From: Jacaranda mimosifolia
Lineage: Eukaryota > Streptophyta > Magnoliopsida > Lamiales > Bignoniaceae
Assembly (NCBI GenBank): GCA_018894105.1
Contig: CM032117.1
Span: 39,908,501 to 39,972,500, forward strand
Direction of reading: 5' to 3'
Length of the DNA: 64,000 nucleotides
In this document: positions 48,080 through 59,109 of the stretch, piece by piece
How the letters are laid out: each line of letters opens with the position of its first letter
Numbering within the stretch: position 1 is the stretch's first letter
The notes under the pieces: model-generated
What the model saw: only the letters and a program-made list of their open reading frames with translations
What the model was told of the DNA's origin: nothing
Databases searched by the model: none
Position numbers and translations under genes: made by a program

Positions 48080-48900
48080 GAGATAATGTCTTGAACAACT
48101 GTTGTAGCCTCTTCATCTCAACCAGGTATTTGCTCATTATAGACTCCTTAGCTTCAAAGTTTCCTTCAACCTGTTTTGTGACTAGCTGGGAGTTGGTGAT
48201 GGCAACCAGCTACTTGACACCGTGGTCTACTGCCATCCTTATGCCGGTGAGGAGGGACTCATACTTTGCTTCATTGTTAGTTACTGGGTAGTCAAGCTTG
48301 ATTGCAAAATCATATTTATCAGCAACTGGCAAGCGCAGCGAGATGCCAATCCCTCCTCCAGAGGAGGTTGCTGACCCGTCGACATGCAACGTCCATACAA
48401 GGGAGTTGTTATCCTGCTAGTCAGGTAAGTTGAGTCTCTCGATGACAAAATTAGCTAAAACCTGGGCCTTTATGGCTGTCCGAGGTTGAAATGTGATGTC
48501 GAATTCGCCTAGCTCGATTGCCCACTTAGTTAATCATCCCGATGTATCTGGCTTTGAAAACACCTATTTTAATAGTTGGTTTGTCAAGACTATGTTAGCG
48601 TGAGATTGGAAATAGGGTCTCAACTTTCTGGCTGTTGTGACTAGGGCGATGGTAAATTTTTTGATCTCGAGATATTTGTGCTTGGGGCCTTGCAGTACTT
48701 TATTGCTATAGTAGATAGGTTGATGGGAACCATCTCTGGTCGACACCAAGACTGAGCTAACTGAGTCTGACAATACTGCCAAGTATAGTTGCAAAACTTA
48801 TCCCAATTCGGGTTTGGCCAACATAGGTGCAAAGGAGAGAGAATGTTTCAGTTCGACCAAGGCTTGGTTACATTGCTCTGACCATTGAAAACCCAACTTC
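48080..48900 (-). pseudogene. tandem RNase H domains of element C
   Basis: 48564-48794 is the RT-linked RNase H (YLAVLSDSVSSVLVS, QPIYYSNKVLQGPKHKYLEI, ARKLRPYFQSH). It is followed at about 48080-48540 by a second RNase H with DGSA, GGGIGISL and NNEAKYESLL. A second RNase H is a recognised mark of the Tat lineage. The later acidic position reads TNSQLV where D.QLV is expected, so a catalytic Asp has probably become Asn. Confidence 0.75.
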
Positions 48901-48999
48901 TTTGTGTTTCTCAGGATCTTAAAGAAGGGTAAGCTTTTGTCCATTAAGTGAGCTATGAACCTCCCTAGAGCTATGATCCTACCGACCAGACGCTACACG

Positions 49000-49690
49000 T
49001 CTCTAACTGTTTGAGGGGGTGTGATATCCAAAACTACCTGAATTTTTTGTGGGTTCGCCTCGATACCTCACTGGCTAACCATGTATCCCAAAAACTTACC
49101 TCTCCACACCCTAAAGGTACACTTGTTGGGGTTGAGCTTCATACTGAATGCTCTAAGTATTGAAAATATGTGATTGAGGTTAACCAGGTAGTTTTGTTCT
49201 TTTTCTATTTTGAGGATCATGTCATCAACACAGACCTCCATGGATTTTCCAATCTCCTTCTTGAACATAAAGTTCACTAATCTTTGATATATTGCGCCTG
49301 CGTTCTTGAGCCCGAAGGGCATGAATAGAAAATAGTACACCCCATTGGGGACTACGAAAGATGTCTTGTCTCTGTCATCGGGGGCCATAAAAATTTTGTA
49401 GTAATGTTGGAAAGCATCCATCATACTTAACAATTCACAACCAGTAGTAGAATCAACTGATAAAGTCTATACGAGGTAGGGGGTAAGGATCTTTAGGACA
49501 AGTTTTATTCAAATCAGTGAAATCATTACATATGCATCATTTGCCCTTATTCCTAGGGACAATAACTACATTAAAAAGCCAACTTGGGTATTGAATTTCT
49601 ACAATGTATCCTGCCTCTAGAAGCTTGTTGACCTCCTCCTCGATGATTTGGCATCATTCAGCATTGAAGGTCCTAGTCTTTTGCTTCACT
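49000..49690 (-). pseudogene. gypsy reverse transcriptase of element C
   Basis: An open stretch of 121 codons (49068-49433) carries KTSFVVPNGVYYFLFMPFGL, NAGAIYQRLVN and VCVDDMILK, the palm with the catalytic pair DD (the usual Tyr before V is Cys here), then LNPNKCTF and KFLGYMVS. The fingers region upstream (49440-49690) is broken by stops. Confidence 0.88.
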
Positions 49691-49746
49691 AGCTTGTATG
49701 ACGGGTCCATGTTCAGACAGTGGACGCTGATGCTGGGGTCGATTCC

Positions 49747-50448
49747 CTAGAGGTCCGAAGCCTTCCAAGCGAAAACATCGATATTTTGTCTGAGGAAATC
49801 GGCCATGAGGCACTCAATGCTATCCCCCACGTCAGTACCAATCCTGGTGGTCTTGTCGGGGTTTTCTAGTTCCAGCTCGATTACCTTGAACTCATCGACA
49901 TGCTCTACTCTACTCTCTTTGAACTTTCTTTTCTTGTTAGGTTGTCCCTCATCAGGATTCGTTACTGGGGTGTCCCCCGAGGGCCTTAACTGAGGTCGGG
50001 TTTTCTGCTTGCTAGCCTCGATTGAAATTGTATAGTACCGCCAGGCCTCCTTTATATTGCATAAGAGTTCACCCGTGCCCGCAGAAGTTAGGAATTTTAT
50101 GTTCATGTGGTAGGTTGAAACCACAGCATGAAAGTCATTCAGTGCTGGTCGTCCAATGATGGCGTTGTAGGTGAAAGCAGCGTCGACAACCAGATAGTTG
50201 GTCATGAGAGTTCTCCTTCGGGGGGCTTCCCCGAATGATGTGGATAGGTTGATAGATCCCTCAAGGATGATTTTTGACCCCTTGAATCTAACCAGCGGCG
50301 TTCGAACAGGCTCAAACTTCAAGTTACCTAACTTTATTCTCTGCATGGTCGACAAAAATATGATGTTCACAGAACTACCATTGTCGACTAGGATCTTCCT
50401 TACTTCAAAGTTTTCAATCTTGATAGAAACAACTAGGGGGCAGTCCAA
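49747..50448 (-). pseudogene. gypsy aspartic protease and linker of element C
   Basis: A 233-codon open frame, the longest of the element. KILVDNGSSVNIIF holds the aspartic protease active-site region (D-N-G-S; many Tat elements have DNGSS or DGGSS here), followed by NAIIGRPALNDFHAVVS and the acidic linker to RT (DVFAWKASDL). The frame ends in a stop where the linker should join RT. Confidence 0.8.
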
Positions 50449-50599
50449 CTTGTTGTGTGCTTCGTGATTCTTGATATGCGAGAGGTTGGCAATTGAAAAG
50501 GAAATTGGCTCCTGGCTGATTTGGAATCCCCCCTAGTTGGGCCTCCTGCAATGGTGTCGACTACTCCTCTGATGGGTAGGCGGGGATCATGGGCAGGTT

Positions 50600-52137
50600 T
50601 CTTTCCTTTATCTTCTTTCCTCAGGCTAACCGACCTTTCTCTACGGGAAGTCTGATCGGTTTTACCTATTTCTCGTTGTGCGCTCTCGTCGATAAACTTC
50701 TTCAGGTGACCCTATTGAATCAACCTCTCGATCTCATCATGGAGGTTGAAGTAGTCCTCCGTGTTGTGGCCCCTCTACTTGTGAAAATGACAGTATTTCT
50801 TAGATTTCTTCGTGGCCTCAGTTTCAGTCAACTTTCTTAGCTTCTTCAGGAGGTTGTCATATTGAATGGCAAATAACACCTCTTTTCTTGGAAGATTAAG
50901 TGGTGTATAATCGTGGAAGTACTTGATGGGGGATCGACGTCCATCTCTATTTTGGCAGTCGTCTTTCTCTTCTCGGCCTTAGGATTACCATATTTCAACT
51001 TGTTCATGTCCTCTTAAGTCATATACCTCTCCATGAGGTTGAGTAGTTCTTCCATCGATCTAGGTTGCTTATGCACCAAAGTATTGGTGCATTTTTTGTG
51101 TCGAAGGCCCAAGAAAAGCACATTGATCAGGAATTCGATTCATGAACTATCAATTTTCAAAATTTTAGGGTTGAATCTAGTGAAAAAGTCACAAAACGAT
51201 TCCCCCTCATTCTGTTTAACTGTATGCAAGTGGGTGTGGGAGAGCTTCGCCTTCCTTCGGCTGGCAAACTAGTGCAGAACTTGTTGTGCAACTGGTCATA
51301 CGAGTAAATGGACACAAACCAGTCGAGTGCAATGCCCTATAAGGTGGTTACGAGCATCTTTGCGTGGATATATTCATGATGCCTATGTAATTGCATCATG
51401 TGTTCGAATTGCAATAGGTGTTTGTTTGGGTCCGATGAGGCATCGTACCTAGGTAGCCCGGTGGTGACCTTGGCATCGACAGTGATATGCTCATCGATAA
51501 TATCCTGGATGAACGACATTCTTTCTCTCGTCGAGACCTCGGTGCTCCTTCATGGTAGGGGTTTCTTTCAGTGTTTCTCCTCGAGATCCCCTCAAGCTAC
51601 CTGTTGAGTTGTTGCACTTGGTGGGAGACTTCTTCCCATTCTTCTCGGTCAGCCTGGGTGAGATTCCTCTTTGTCTGTTGTCTTCTGCGCTCGACCCTAT
51701 CGCTCTGCTGGGCTTGAATGGGTCAATCATCGTGGTCGATAGAGTCTACCACTTCTTTACGGGGGTGTCGTCAAATCTTCTCCATCAGAAAACGCCTTGG
51801 GTTGTCTTCTCGTCGAGTTGGTGGTCGCGGAGCTTCTAGCTGAGCCCTCTCTTCCCTAGTAGGTCTCTCATCATGTTGGGTAGGCTGGTGCATAGTGCTG
51901 GTTGCCAGCCCTGATGGGCAGTATGCTGGTTCAGGGCAGTTGAGAGTTGGGCAGAGATTTGAGCAGATATCTGTTCGTTTATGAGCTGCATTAATTGGGG
52001 CATGTCAAGGTGACCACCTATTCTAGTTGAGCGCTGGGCCCTGGCACATCTGGTTCTGACAAAGGTCGAGGAGCAGGGGTTGATGACCTCCTATTCTCCT
52101 GTCTCTCTTAAGTGCCTCACCTGGTGTTAATCATTTT
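50600..52137 (-). pseudogene. gypsy gag of element C
   Basis: Minus strand. 51337-51519 contains LPRYDASSDPNKHLLQFEHM, the capsid-like core of plant gypsy gag. At about 50690-50790 the knuckle region reads YCHFHK then RGHNTEDYF, with in-frame TAG codons and a Cys-to-Tyr change at the last zinc ligand. The N-terminus lies near the primer site at about 52138. Broken. Confidence 0.75.
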
Positions 52138-52156
52138 CCCACAGACAATGCCAAAT
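52138..52156 (-). other. primer-binding site of element C
   Basis: Minus-strand TTGGCATTGTCTGTGGG directly inside the right LTR; similar positions and words are present in elements A and B. Confidence 0.7.
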
Positions 52157-54545
52157 AATGAGGGTTAGAATCACGTATCAGTGTGTTGGGCTGGGATCCA
52201 GTAATATCGACTAAGGGATGGTCAAAGGATAAACTTCTAAGATGTTGGGGTCAAGTCCTGCAATCACTAGCAAACGTCAGGCTAGCCGAGGTGCCCTCGT
52301 GTCACGGACTGACTCTATCTATGCAGCAGAGCAAACGTCTGTCCGTGTGGCATCTCAGGTTCTATCCAACCTTCGATCTGTCAACGTCCATCTCGAGTCT
52401 TTCTCATGACTAGTTACTCGATTTGGCCCAGTAGCTTACTAGCATAAGCATCAAAATGCCTCCCAGTACTTGCGTACTCGCCTATTCCGAATGCCCACAA
52501 TCATCGGAGGCTCGCGTCCATTACGCCGAGCGTGTTTCCTTAATGGTCCCCTACTAGCCAGCATACACGTCTCAATCTTAGGTCCCTTACGTGCATCTCT
52601 TGATGGCAAGGAGCAATCTCGCTCCGTCTCAGCATTGAGGGTCACTCGCGTGCCCACAACACAATCCTCGTGCTCATCACTCACTCGGAGTGCTTAGGCA
52701 GTGTCGTAGCGCCCTTCGTTTGTGTCTCACCCGAGTAGGGCCATATATAAGTCCAAGGCTTATGTGATGTGCCATCATCTTATATTAGTCCCGCACGAAG
52801 CATGGGACATCGCTTCTCGCTTACTAGCAATATGCCACAACTTGCCCGCTATGCGGCGTCACCCCACGACCGTATGTCTTAAGCCAACGGACCCCCGCAG
52901 CAAGGCTAGAACCGATAATGCATGCTTAGCAAGTTAGTTCACGAGATATTTGGGTGTTTGTCTCGATCACTCAATCGGCCTAGAGGTGTTGCCCTATAAT
53001 TTTCAAAGCCCGCGAGGCAATAGCGTTTCTGCCTTCAAGCCTCCCGGCACCCTCCCGGACCCAAAGCTGGCCCACCTGGCCCCACGCCGCCCGTTCGGTT
53101 CCCGACCCATCCGAGGACTCTAAACACTCCTTTGAGATATTTAGAGTCGGCCCTTGAAGGCTCCCCATCGCCTTCAAGGAGTTGCCCGCTTAGTGCCTTG
53201 ACAACACGGGGAGGACTGGCCGGTGCCCACCGTGGTATGCCCACCGTCCCAACCGCCCTTCAGACAAGCCTGTCCCCCTTATAATAGGCTTAAAAAATAT
53301 TTCTGTTGTGCCCACAGTAGACATTGAAATGCCGAACATGTATACATTTTCGCAACTTTCTCTCATGATATCCAAATCACTTGACACTTGAACCGTTGGA
53401 TAGCTCTCAGCTTTAACATTAACTCTGCCAAGTTCTAGCCCCGTCCGATTCTCCATGGAATAGTAATTGCCCTCGCAATAAGCTGGAGTCACAACAATGC
53501 CACTACACTGCCGCATTCTAAACATCTTTGCCGTTTCCTATCCAAATGGAACCATCTACTGGTGAAACTTGGTGGAAATGTTTCCAACACCTCAAGGAAT
53601 ATCCCACAAAAACAGTTTCACAAAAATCCTTTTCCAATCCACTCTGATCAACGCATCTTTGCGCTACCTGTGCGCAGCAAGACAGCTCCCGGTCACCCTT
53701 AATGTTCGGTGCCCAAACGGACACGGAATGACTTCAAACTTGGTGGGAAGCATCCTCACACCTCAAGGAATATGCCATTGAAACATTTTTGCAATCAACA
53801 CCTCACAAGAGTCTCTTCTCATGGGCCATTTTCGCCCTACCGGGTGAGCCGACAACGCCTTTTCGCCCATAATGCCCCTTCAAGTCACGGTCGCCATTCT
53901 TCTCCAATGAGTGACCCGTGACACCTCAGCTAAGGCTCTCTAACGCTTAAGTTAGTATTGAATTGACTAGATAATCGAACAGGAGAGTGAGAGCTCAAAG
54001 TAGAATATGGCATACCTTGCTAAAGGCAATGGATGGGGTATTTATAACCTTCTCCAGGTGGCTGATAAGTCTGAGATGCCCTTGCCAAGCATAAAGGACT
54101 ATTGTACTCACTTGAGGGTCTTTGGGTCTTCTCCCATCTATGTACTATTTCATTTTGGCACAGCTGAGAAAAGGTAGTACTGTGGTGGCATGCACTATTA
54201 ATACGGGGGCATGCCACCTGGTGGAGCATTCAAATGCGGCTGGGGGCCTGTAGCCTCGGTTTGACCTCCCTGGTCAAAGTGGGTACTTCCGCAGAGTGCT
54301 TCCCTAAGCTCTAGTCGACAAGGTGTAACCTCGTCGCAGTCGGATGAAATTCAGCGTGTACTCTGGTTATGGTCGACCATGATTTATTCGACGAGGTGAA
54401 TGCCTGTGCTCATTGCGGTGGGCAAGGTCTTGCTGGTCGAGACCTAGTCGATTGGTTGGGCCTATCTGTGATCGAGCCACCACATACCGCATTGCTATCC
54501 TGGTCGAGTAATGTTGGGCTGGGCCTATTGAGCTATCCCGTATCA
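52157..54545 (-). repeat. right (5') LTR of element C, split by a solo LTR
   Basis: Two parts, 52157-52299 and 53924-54545, together about 760 bp. It starts TGATACGGG on minus and has a TATAAATA box on minus at 54039-54046; the corresponding box in the left LTR is mutated to TGTAAATA. Confidence 0.8.
52300..53923 (+). mobile_element. solo LTR, 1624 bp, fifth level of the nest
   Basis: Begins TGTCACGGACTG, ends ACCCGTGACA, so it has TG...CA termini with a short inverted repeat. It is flanked by CCTCG (52295-52299) and CCTCA (53924-53928), a 5-bp TSD with one mismatch. The other LTR of element C (42430-42910) is uninterrupted at this place and serves as an empty site. A TATATAA box at 52744-52750 gives plus orientation. 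No internal retrotransposon region is present. Its higher GC content and lack of frames contrast with the host LTR. Confidence 0.85.
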
Positions 54546-55390
54546 ATATCATTGAATTAATTAGCTATTTAACTTTAGTAAACTGAGTTTAAAATTTAAT
54601 TCACCATCCGATCTTGACAGTTACGGTTTGAATATACGAAAATTGCATGCATCTGTCTTGGCAGTTATAAACTAACAATTTTAGCACACTCAAAGTGTGT
54701 ACTAAAGTTTTTATAAAATAAAATAACTAAAATATTTATTTATCTTCTTAAATTTATAATATTTTAAATGTATTTGTTTAGAATAGATAAATTATAATTT
54801 TATCAAAACAAATATTTTCAATATATAAAAAAAGTAATATAATTCAATATTTTCACCTAAAAACAAACATTTTTTTTTTATCAATATACTTTTATCAAAT
54901 AATTTTTTTTGGTACTAAAAGAATAAGTAACCCAATTCAAATTTTTTATTAAACAAACTTACTTTTATCAAATAAACTTTTATCACACGTATTTGGTACA
55001 AAAATAATTTATTTTTCTCTCCTATTCGGTTTCGATTTCAGTTTTAAATGTTTTTTTTTATTTTTTGGTTTCAATTTTAACCGAAACCAAATCGATTGTG
55101 ACCGGCCAAAACCGAACCGATTTTTTTGGTTAAAAATCAAACGAAACCGACCGGTTCAGTTTTTTGGTATGATTTTCGAAAAATCAAAAATTTCGGTTAA
55201 CTGACCAAACAATTTGGTTCGATCGATTTTAACCGAATGCACACCTCTAAATCCCCTCCAAGTTTACAAACAATTTTGTGTCGGTTTTTCCATAGAATTT
55301 CTGATAAACCCATTTGTCTTTGTAAATCCGTATCCTTCAAAAATTTTGGACGATTGGATTCCATAAAAAAAACAAAATCTTTTTGTAGTG

Positions 55391-55880
55391 AAAGGGAGAT
55401 ACTCGCTTATTGTTCCCCCTGAGTATTGAGGTACAACCGAATGGGTCAGAACTGCTATTGCATTGGTTAATCGCCATAGTGAGTCATCTTGAAGGGAAGA
55501 CTGCATGTTTGCTTTCTAATATGGAGGTGGGGATGACAAGTCATCCCTACTCCAGCAAAAGGACAGCGTTGCTCCTTAGGGTGTTCTCTCTGGCATATTA
55601 GGCAATCACTTTGGTCGCAGCTTGTGCGAAGGCATTCACCAATAGTGCCATCAATACTTCTTAGGTCATCTAAAATACTAGTCATCTGGGGGTAGAACCT
55701 ACTGCATTGGTGTCTACTTCGGTGGTGGATGCATTTCAAGTGCTGGCTCAACACTGTATGTGACTGCGCTTCAGGCTGGTTGTTCTCTTTATTCTCACCT
55801 GTAGGGGCAATGTGGACACTATAATCTCGGTCTTTGGATTTTGCCTACATTCTCAACGTCCCTTACCCTAAATAAGAGTT
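55391..55880 (-). pseudogene. 5' part of element B gag, right of the CACTA insertion
   Basis: Minus-strand decayed gag leader between the primer site and the CACTA right end; a frame at 55467-55754 has no clear motif. It belongs with 33750-35597 because the CACTA target duplication joins the two. Confidence 0.55.
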
Positions 55881-55899
55881 TCCACATATGGTGCCAAAA

Positions 55900-56224
55900 T
55901 GATACTGTATGGAAATGGAATTAGGTCTTTTGCGGAAGTCAGCTAATTTTAGAGGATTTTTGCTCTGAAATGAATTCGCGTAAAGTAAGAGCTTGTGATT
56001 TTCAATTAATGATTTTTCTGTCCATTTTAACTTTGGGAGTCAGTATTTATAATGATTATTTACTTGGTGGGCTTCAGCCTACTTGGATCTGGATGCCTAT
56101 CTTGATAGGCTTAATTTGTTGGGCTTATTGGTCTTTTACTTAATTATTATTTATTTAATTGGACTTTTTATTTATTTTTTAGTTTTTTACTTTTTTACTC
56201 TTAAAATCTTATATTTCCATGTCA
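55900..56224 (-). repeat. right (5') LTR of element B
   Basis: 325 bp, with a TATAAATA box on minus at 56044-56051 and the primer site TTTTGGCACCATATGTGG (minus) immediately internal at about 55880-55899. Confidence 0.8.
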
Positions 56225-56439
56225 ATTACAAATCCATATCCATAAAACAAAAAAGGTATGAAATATGATATCGAAAGGATTTTAATTTTATAATACAAAA
56301 ATAGAATTATCGAATTGAAGACTAAAATTTTTAACCAAACTTGATTTTCGAATTATCAAGTCAAATCCCATCATTTATAAATTCAAATGACAAATTAATA
56401 TGTCAACCAACTTGTTGAATTTTATAAACCATTAAGAAA

Positions 56440-56800
56440 TATTTTATCTTGCTGCATGTTGGATAAACTAGTTAAGTTTATCTTTAAGTTAAGTTTATCA
56501 AGTTGTACCTCAATCTAGGATAATTGTACTTGATTTCTTCACATTTGCACCTCACTTGGGCATTGAGGCAGGTGATTTAGTGTGAAATTAGTATTCTTGC
56601 ATGTTGTCCGAGACATAGTTAAATTTTATACCTCAATTTGGGATAATTGTACTTGATTTCTTCACATTTGCACCTCACTTGGGCAATGAGGCAGGTGATT
56701 TAGCATGAAATTAACATTATTGCATGTTGTCCGAGACATAGTTAAATTTTGTACCTCAATCTGGGATAATTGTACTTGATTTCTTCACATTTGCACCTAA
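56440..56800. repeat. 123-bp tandem repeat, about 2.7 copies
   Basis: The TACCTCAAT word recurs at 56506, 56629 and 56752 (period 123). Each copy has TGTACC, TGTACT and TGCACC spaced about 21 bases apart, linking it to the other arrays of the region. A partial fourth copy decays after 56800. Confidence 0.85.
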
Positions 56801-57159
56801 ATTTGCCAACTTTGTACTTAATAGCTTAATATTTTTACTAATATTTTTGAATTGAAATTTGTTCAAAGATTTGCTTTTTAAGTCTTGGTAATTAATAACC
56901 AAATTATAAATATGTGTCCAATATTTATCATATGAATAAAATAATGTTAAAATTTTTAAGTTGTTAATCACTAGTGTTCAACAGATGAATATTATCAATT
57001 GCAGTAATGAAAGAATACTTATGCTTTCAAAGATGTAAACAAATGAGAATTTGATGATGATATCCACCCTATCACATGTACAAATTCGTACTTCACGAGA
57101 TCCGATAATCTCAAATTATTGTGCTTGACCATCATTACAATTATTGGAGAATAATTATT

Positions 57160-57935
57160 CAATTGCAATAAGTGTACTTCAACAAGATACATTCTATACT
57201 TGATTTGTTCCGAGTTTGTACTTCACTTCTCCAGAATTGTACTGAGTTTGTACTTCATTTCCCCTGAATTGTACTTAAATTCCCTGCCCAATTTTAATTG
57301 AATTTAAGTGTTCTTCAGGAAAACACATTTTATATTTTCTTTGTTCTGGGTTTGTACTTCATTGCCCTCAAAATGCACTCAAATTCGCCATCCAGTTTCT
57401 AAACTATTGAAGTGTACTTCAACGAAGCACATTCTATACTTTGTTTATTCTGAGTTTGTACTTCATTTTCCCTGAATTGTACTTAAATTCCCTGCCCAGT
57501 TTCAATTGAATTTAAGTGTTCTTCAACGAAACACATTTTATACTTTCTTTGTTCCGGGTTTGTACTTCATTACCCTCAAAATGAACTCAAATTCGCCGCC
57601 CAGTTTCTAAACTATTGAAGTGTACTTCAACGAAGCACATTCTATACTTTGTTTATTCTGAGTTTGTACTTCGTTTTTCCTGAATTGTACTCAAATTCCC
57701 TGCCCAGTTTCAATTGAATTTAAGTGTTCTTCAGCGAAACACATTTTATACTTTCTTTGTTCCGAGTTTGTACTTCATTGCCCTCAAAATGCACTCAAAT
57801 TCGCCTCCCAGTTTCAATTGAATTGAAGTGTACTTCAACGAAACACATTTTATACTTTGTTTATTCTGAGTTTGTACTTCGTTTCTCCTGAATTGTACTC
57901 AAATTCCCTGCCCAGTTTCAACTGCATTTAAGTTA
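57160..57935. repeat. 104-bp tandem repeat arranged as 208-bp dimers
   Basis: AAGTG(T) starts at 57306, 57410, 57514, 57618, 57722 and 57826, exactly 104 apart. Odd and even monomers differ systematically (AAGTGTTCTTCA versus AAGTGTACTTCA, and the matching downstream changes), so a 208-bp higher-order unit was amplified. Inside each monomer T(G/A)TACT words occur at offsets 0, 22, 44 and about 65. Confidence 0.9.
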
Positions 57936-58701
57936 TAAATAATTAATGGGAAATTACACTTACATACAAAATAATATTATAAACAAATTATGCTTCAATT
58001 TACACATGTATTTATATACAAAGTGATTCAAATCCTCGCATTTTCATGACTTAATATTGTATATGCCATTTTCGCACGATATTTATCAATTTCAATTATT
58101 CTAGCATCCCTCCAGAACTCGGGGGTGTCTCTAGCAAAACATTCTGCTCAAAAGCACATATAGACACCACAATCCACTGTACCCACTTGCTGCCTGCTTT
58201 TTTTTTCTGCTTTATGTATTCATCCACACGACTCCTCAATGAAAGCTTTATGTACCGAGAATAGAATGAAGCCTACAAAAATATTGATCAGTTGTTGAGT
58301 CCCTACTTTCTGAAGAAATCATAGGGAAAGGAAGCAAACTTACAATGGCAATAGCTGTCGGATTGTATCTGGCGGCCATTATTGAATTCATGTATAAGAA
58401 AGAATGAGTCGAGGACAACCAAGAACTAATACTGGTGCCAACAAATCGGTAGGATTATGTAACAACACTGGTTTAAAACATCCACCGTGAGCTCTTCCAA
58501 ATCTTTACAGGTGAAGGTGTTAAGTTTAGGTATCAACTCCACAAATTCTTCATCCGTAATATCCTTGATGTTATGTCCCTCGAATCGGTCTAATATATCA
58601 TCCTATTAGTATAAAACAAATGGTTAGACTCATTGGAAATGTGAACTAAATTAAGTTAGGAAACTGCTATATACCTGCGCTATTGAGGACATAAACCACA
58701 C

Positions 58702-58731
58702 CTTGTGGTGACACTTCTTGTGGTGACACTT
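58702..58731 (-). repeat. 15-bp coding tandem duplication in the Ulp1-type gene
   Basis: CTTGTGGTGACACTT is repeated twice in a row and encodes KKCHHKKCHHK on minus. It keeps frame. Confidence 0.85.
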
Positions 58732-59109
58732 CTTGCCGAAAGATGGGCTACATAATATCGACATGTAGCAGTCCACTATGTCATCGGTAAGTTCTCCTCC
58801 AAATAAGAGCTCACAAAAGTTTCTTCCATCCAGAAATCGTCTTTGCTCCCTCCCAGACAGTCACCCTACACAATTGTTAATTGTTAGTTCAGATACCAAT
58901 TTATCCAAAAGAAAAATAATAAGCAAATTTTGTTACCTCAAATTATCTCTTCTAACAAAGTTGTCGATGACTTCTCGCTCTTCTACTGGAATAAGAGCAA
59001 GACCTCTATAATCAGTCTTTCCTTTATAGGGATCAACCACTTCAGTCTTTGGGCTAGTTGGTTTATATGCCACGTGGATTAGTTCATCTGCAACCTAGGG
59101 TACAAAACA

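Larger units (their letters stand above)
42430..54545 (-). mobile_element. Tat-like Ty3-gypsy retrotransposon C, fourth level of the nest
   Basis: The left LTR (42430 to about 42910) and right LTR (52157-54545, itself split by a solo LTR) match over about 480 bases. They are flanked by ATGTC (42425-42429) and ATATC (54546-54550), a 5-bp TSD with one mismatch. The primer site TTGGCATTGTCTGTGGGAA (minus) lies next to the right LTR. Gag, protease, RT, RNase H and integrase follow in gypsy order on minus. Between integrase and the 3' LTR come a minisatellite and an antisense gene, an arrangement known for the Tat lineage. Stops throughout; not autonomous now. Confidence 0.88.
41434..55246. mobile_element. 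GGTGTTC-ended nonautonomous transposon, third level of the nest
   Basis: The left end at 41434 reads GGTGTTCAAG then AAACCGATCGAG; the right end near 55246, inverted, reads AGGTGTGCATTCGG then AAATCGATCGAACC. Both ends are full of GGTTCG/AACCGA words, like the remnant at 635-1080. The two halves (41434-42429 and 54551-55246, about 1.7 kb together) are separated by gypsy element C. Interior is AT-rich, no gene. A hAT-like class is possible, but the target duplication is not clear (both flanks share only AAAT). Confidence 0.6.
35601..55390 (-). mobile_element. CACTA (En/Spm) transposon, second level of the nest
   Basis: Left end CACTACAAAAAAAAAATC at 35601, right end CTTTTTGTAGTG at 55390, flanked by AAA on both sides. 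The right 144 bases (55247-55390) are cut off from the rest by the third-level insertion at 41434-55246. Inside the left part are decayed minus-strand gene fragments of the plant transposase_24 type (36200-38130) and three younger small insertions or hairpins. Beyond the first 11 bases the two termini are only weakly similar. Confidence 0.75.
29573..56224 (-). mobile_element. gypsy-type LTR element B, outermost shell of a five-level nest
   Basis: LTRs at 29573-29887 and 55900-56224 are the same family (shared AATTAGCTGACTT on minus, the TAATTATTATTTATTTAATTGG block, and similar termini). They are flanked by ATTAT (29568-29572) and ATTAC (56225-56229), a 5-bp TSD with one mismatch. The gypsy primer site is at the right LTR. 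Gag begins at 55.9 kb, is interrupted by a CACTA transposon at 35601-55390, and resumes to about 33.7 kb. No RT or integrase is seen, but a minisatellite and an antisense gene remnant occupy 30.3-33.4 kb. Without the nested DNA the element is about 6.9 kb. Confidence 0.8.

Noticed and set aside
52183..53921. Many frames on both strands in the solo LTR
   Set aside because: GC-richer noncoding LTR DNA has fewer stops; none contains a recognisable domain.
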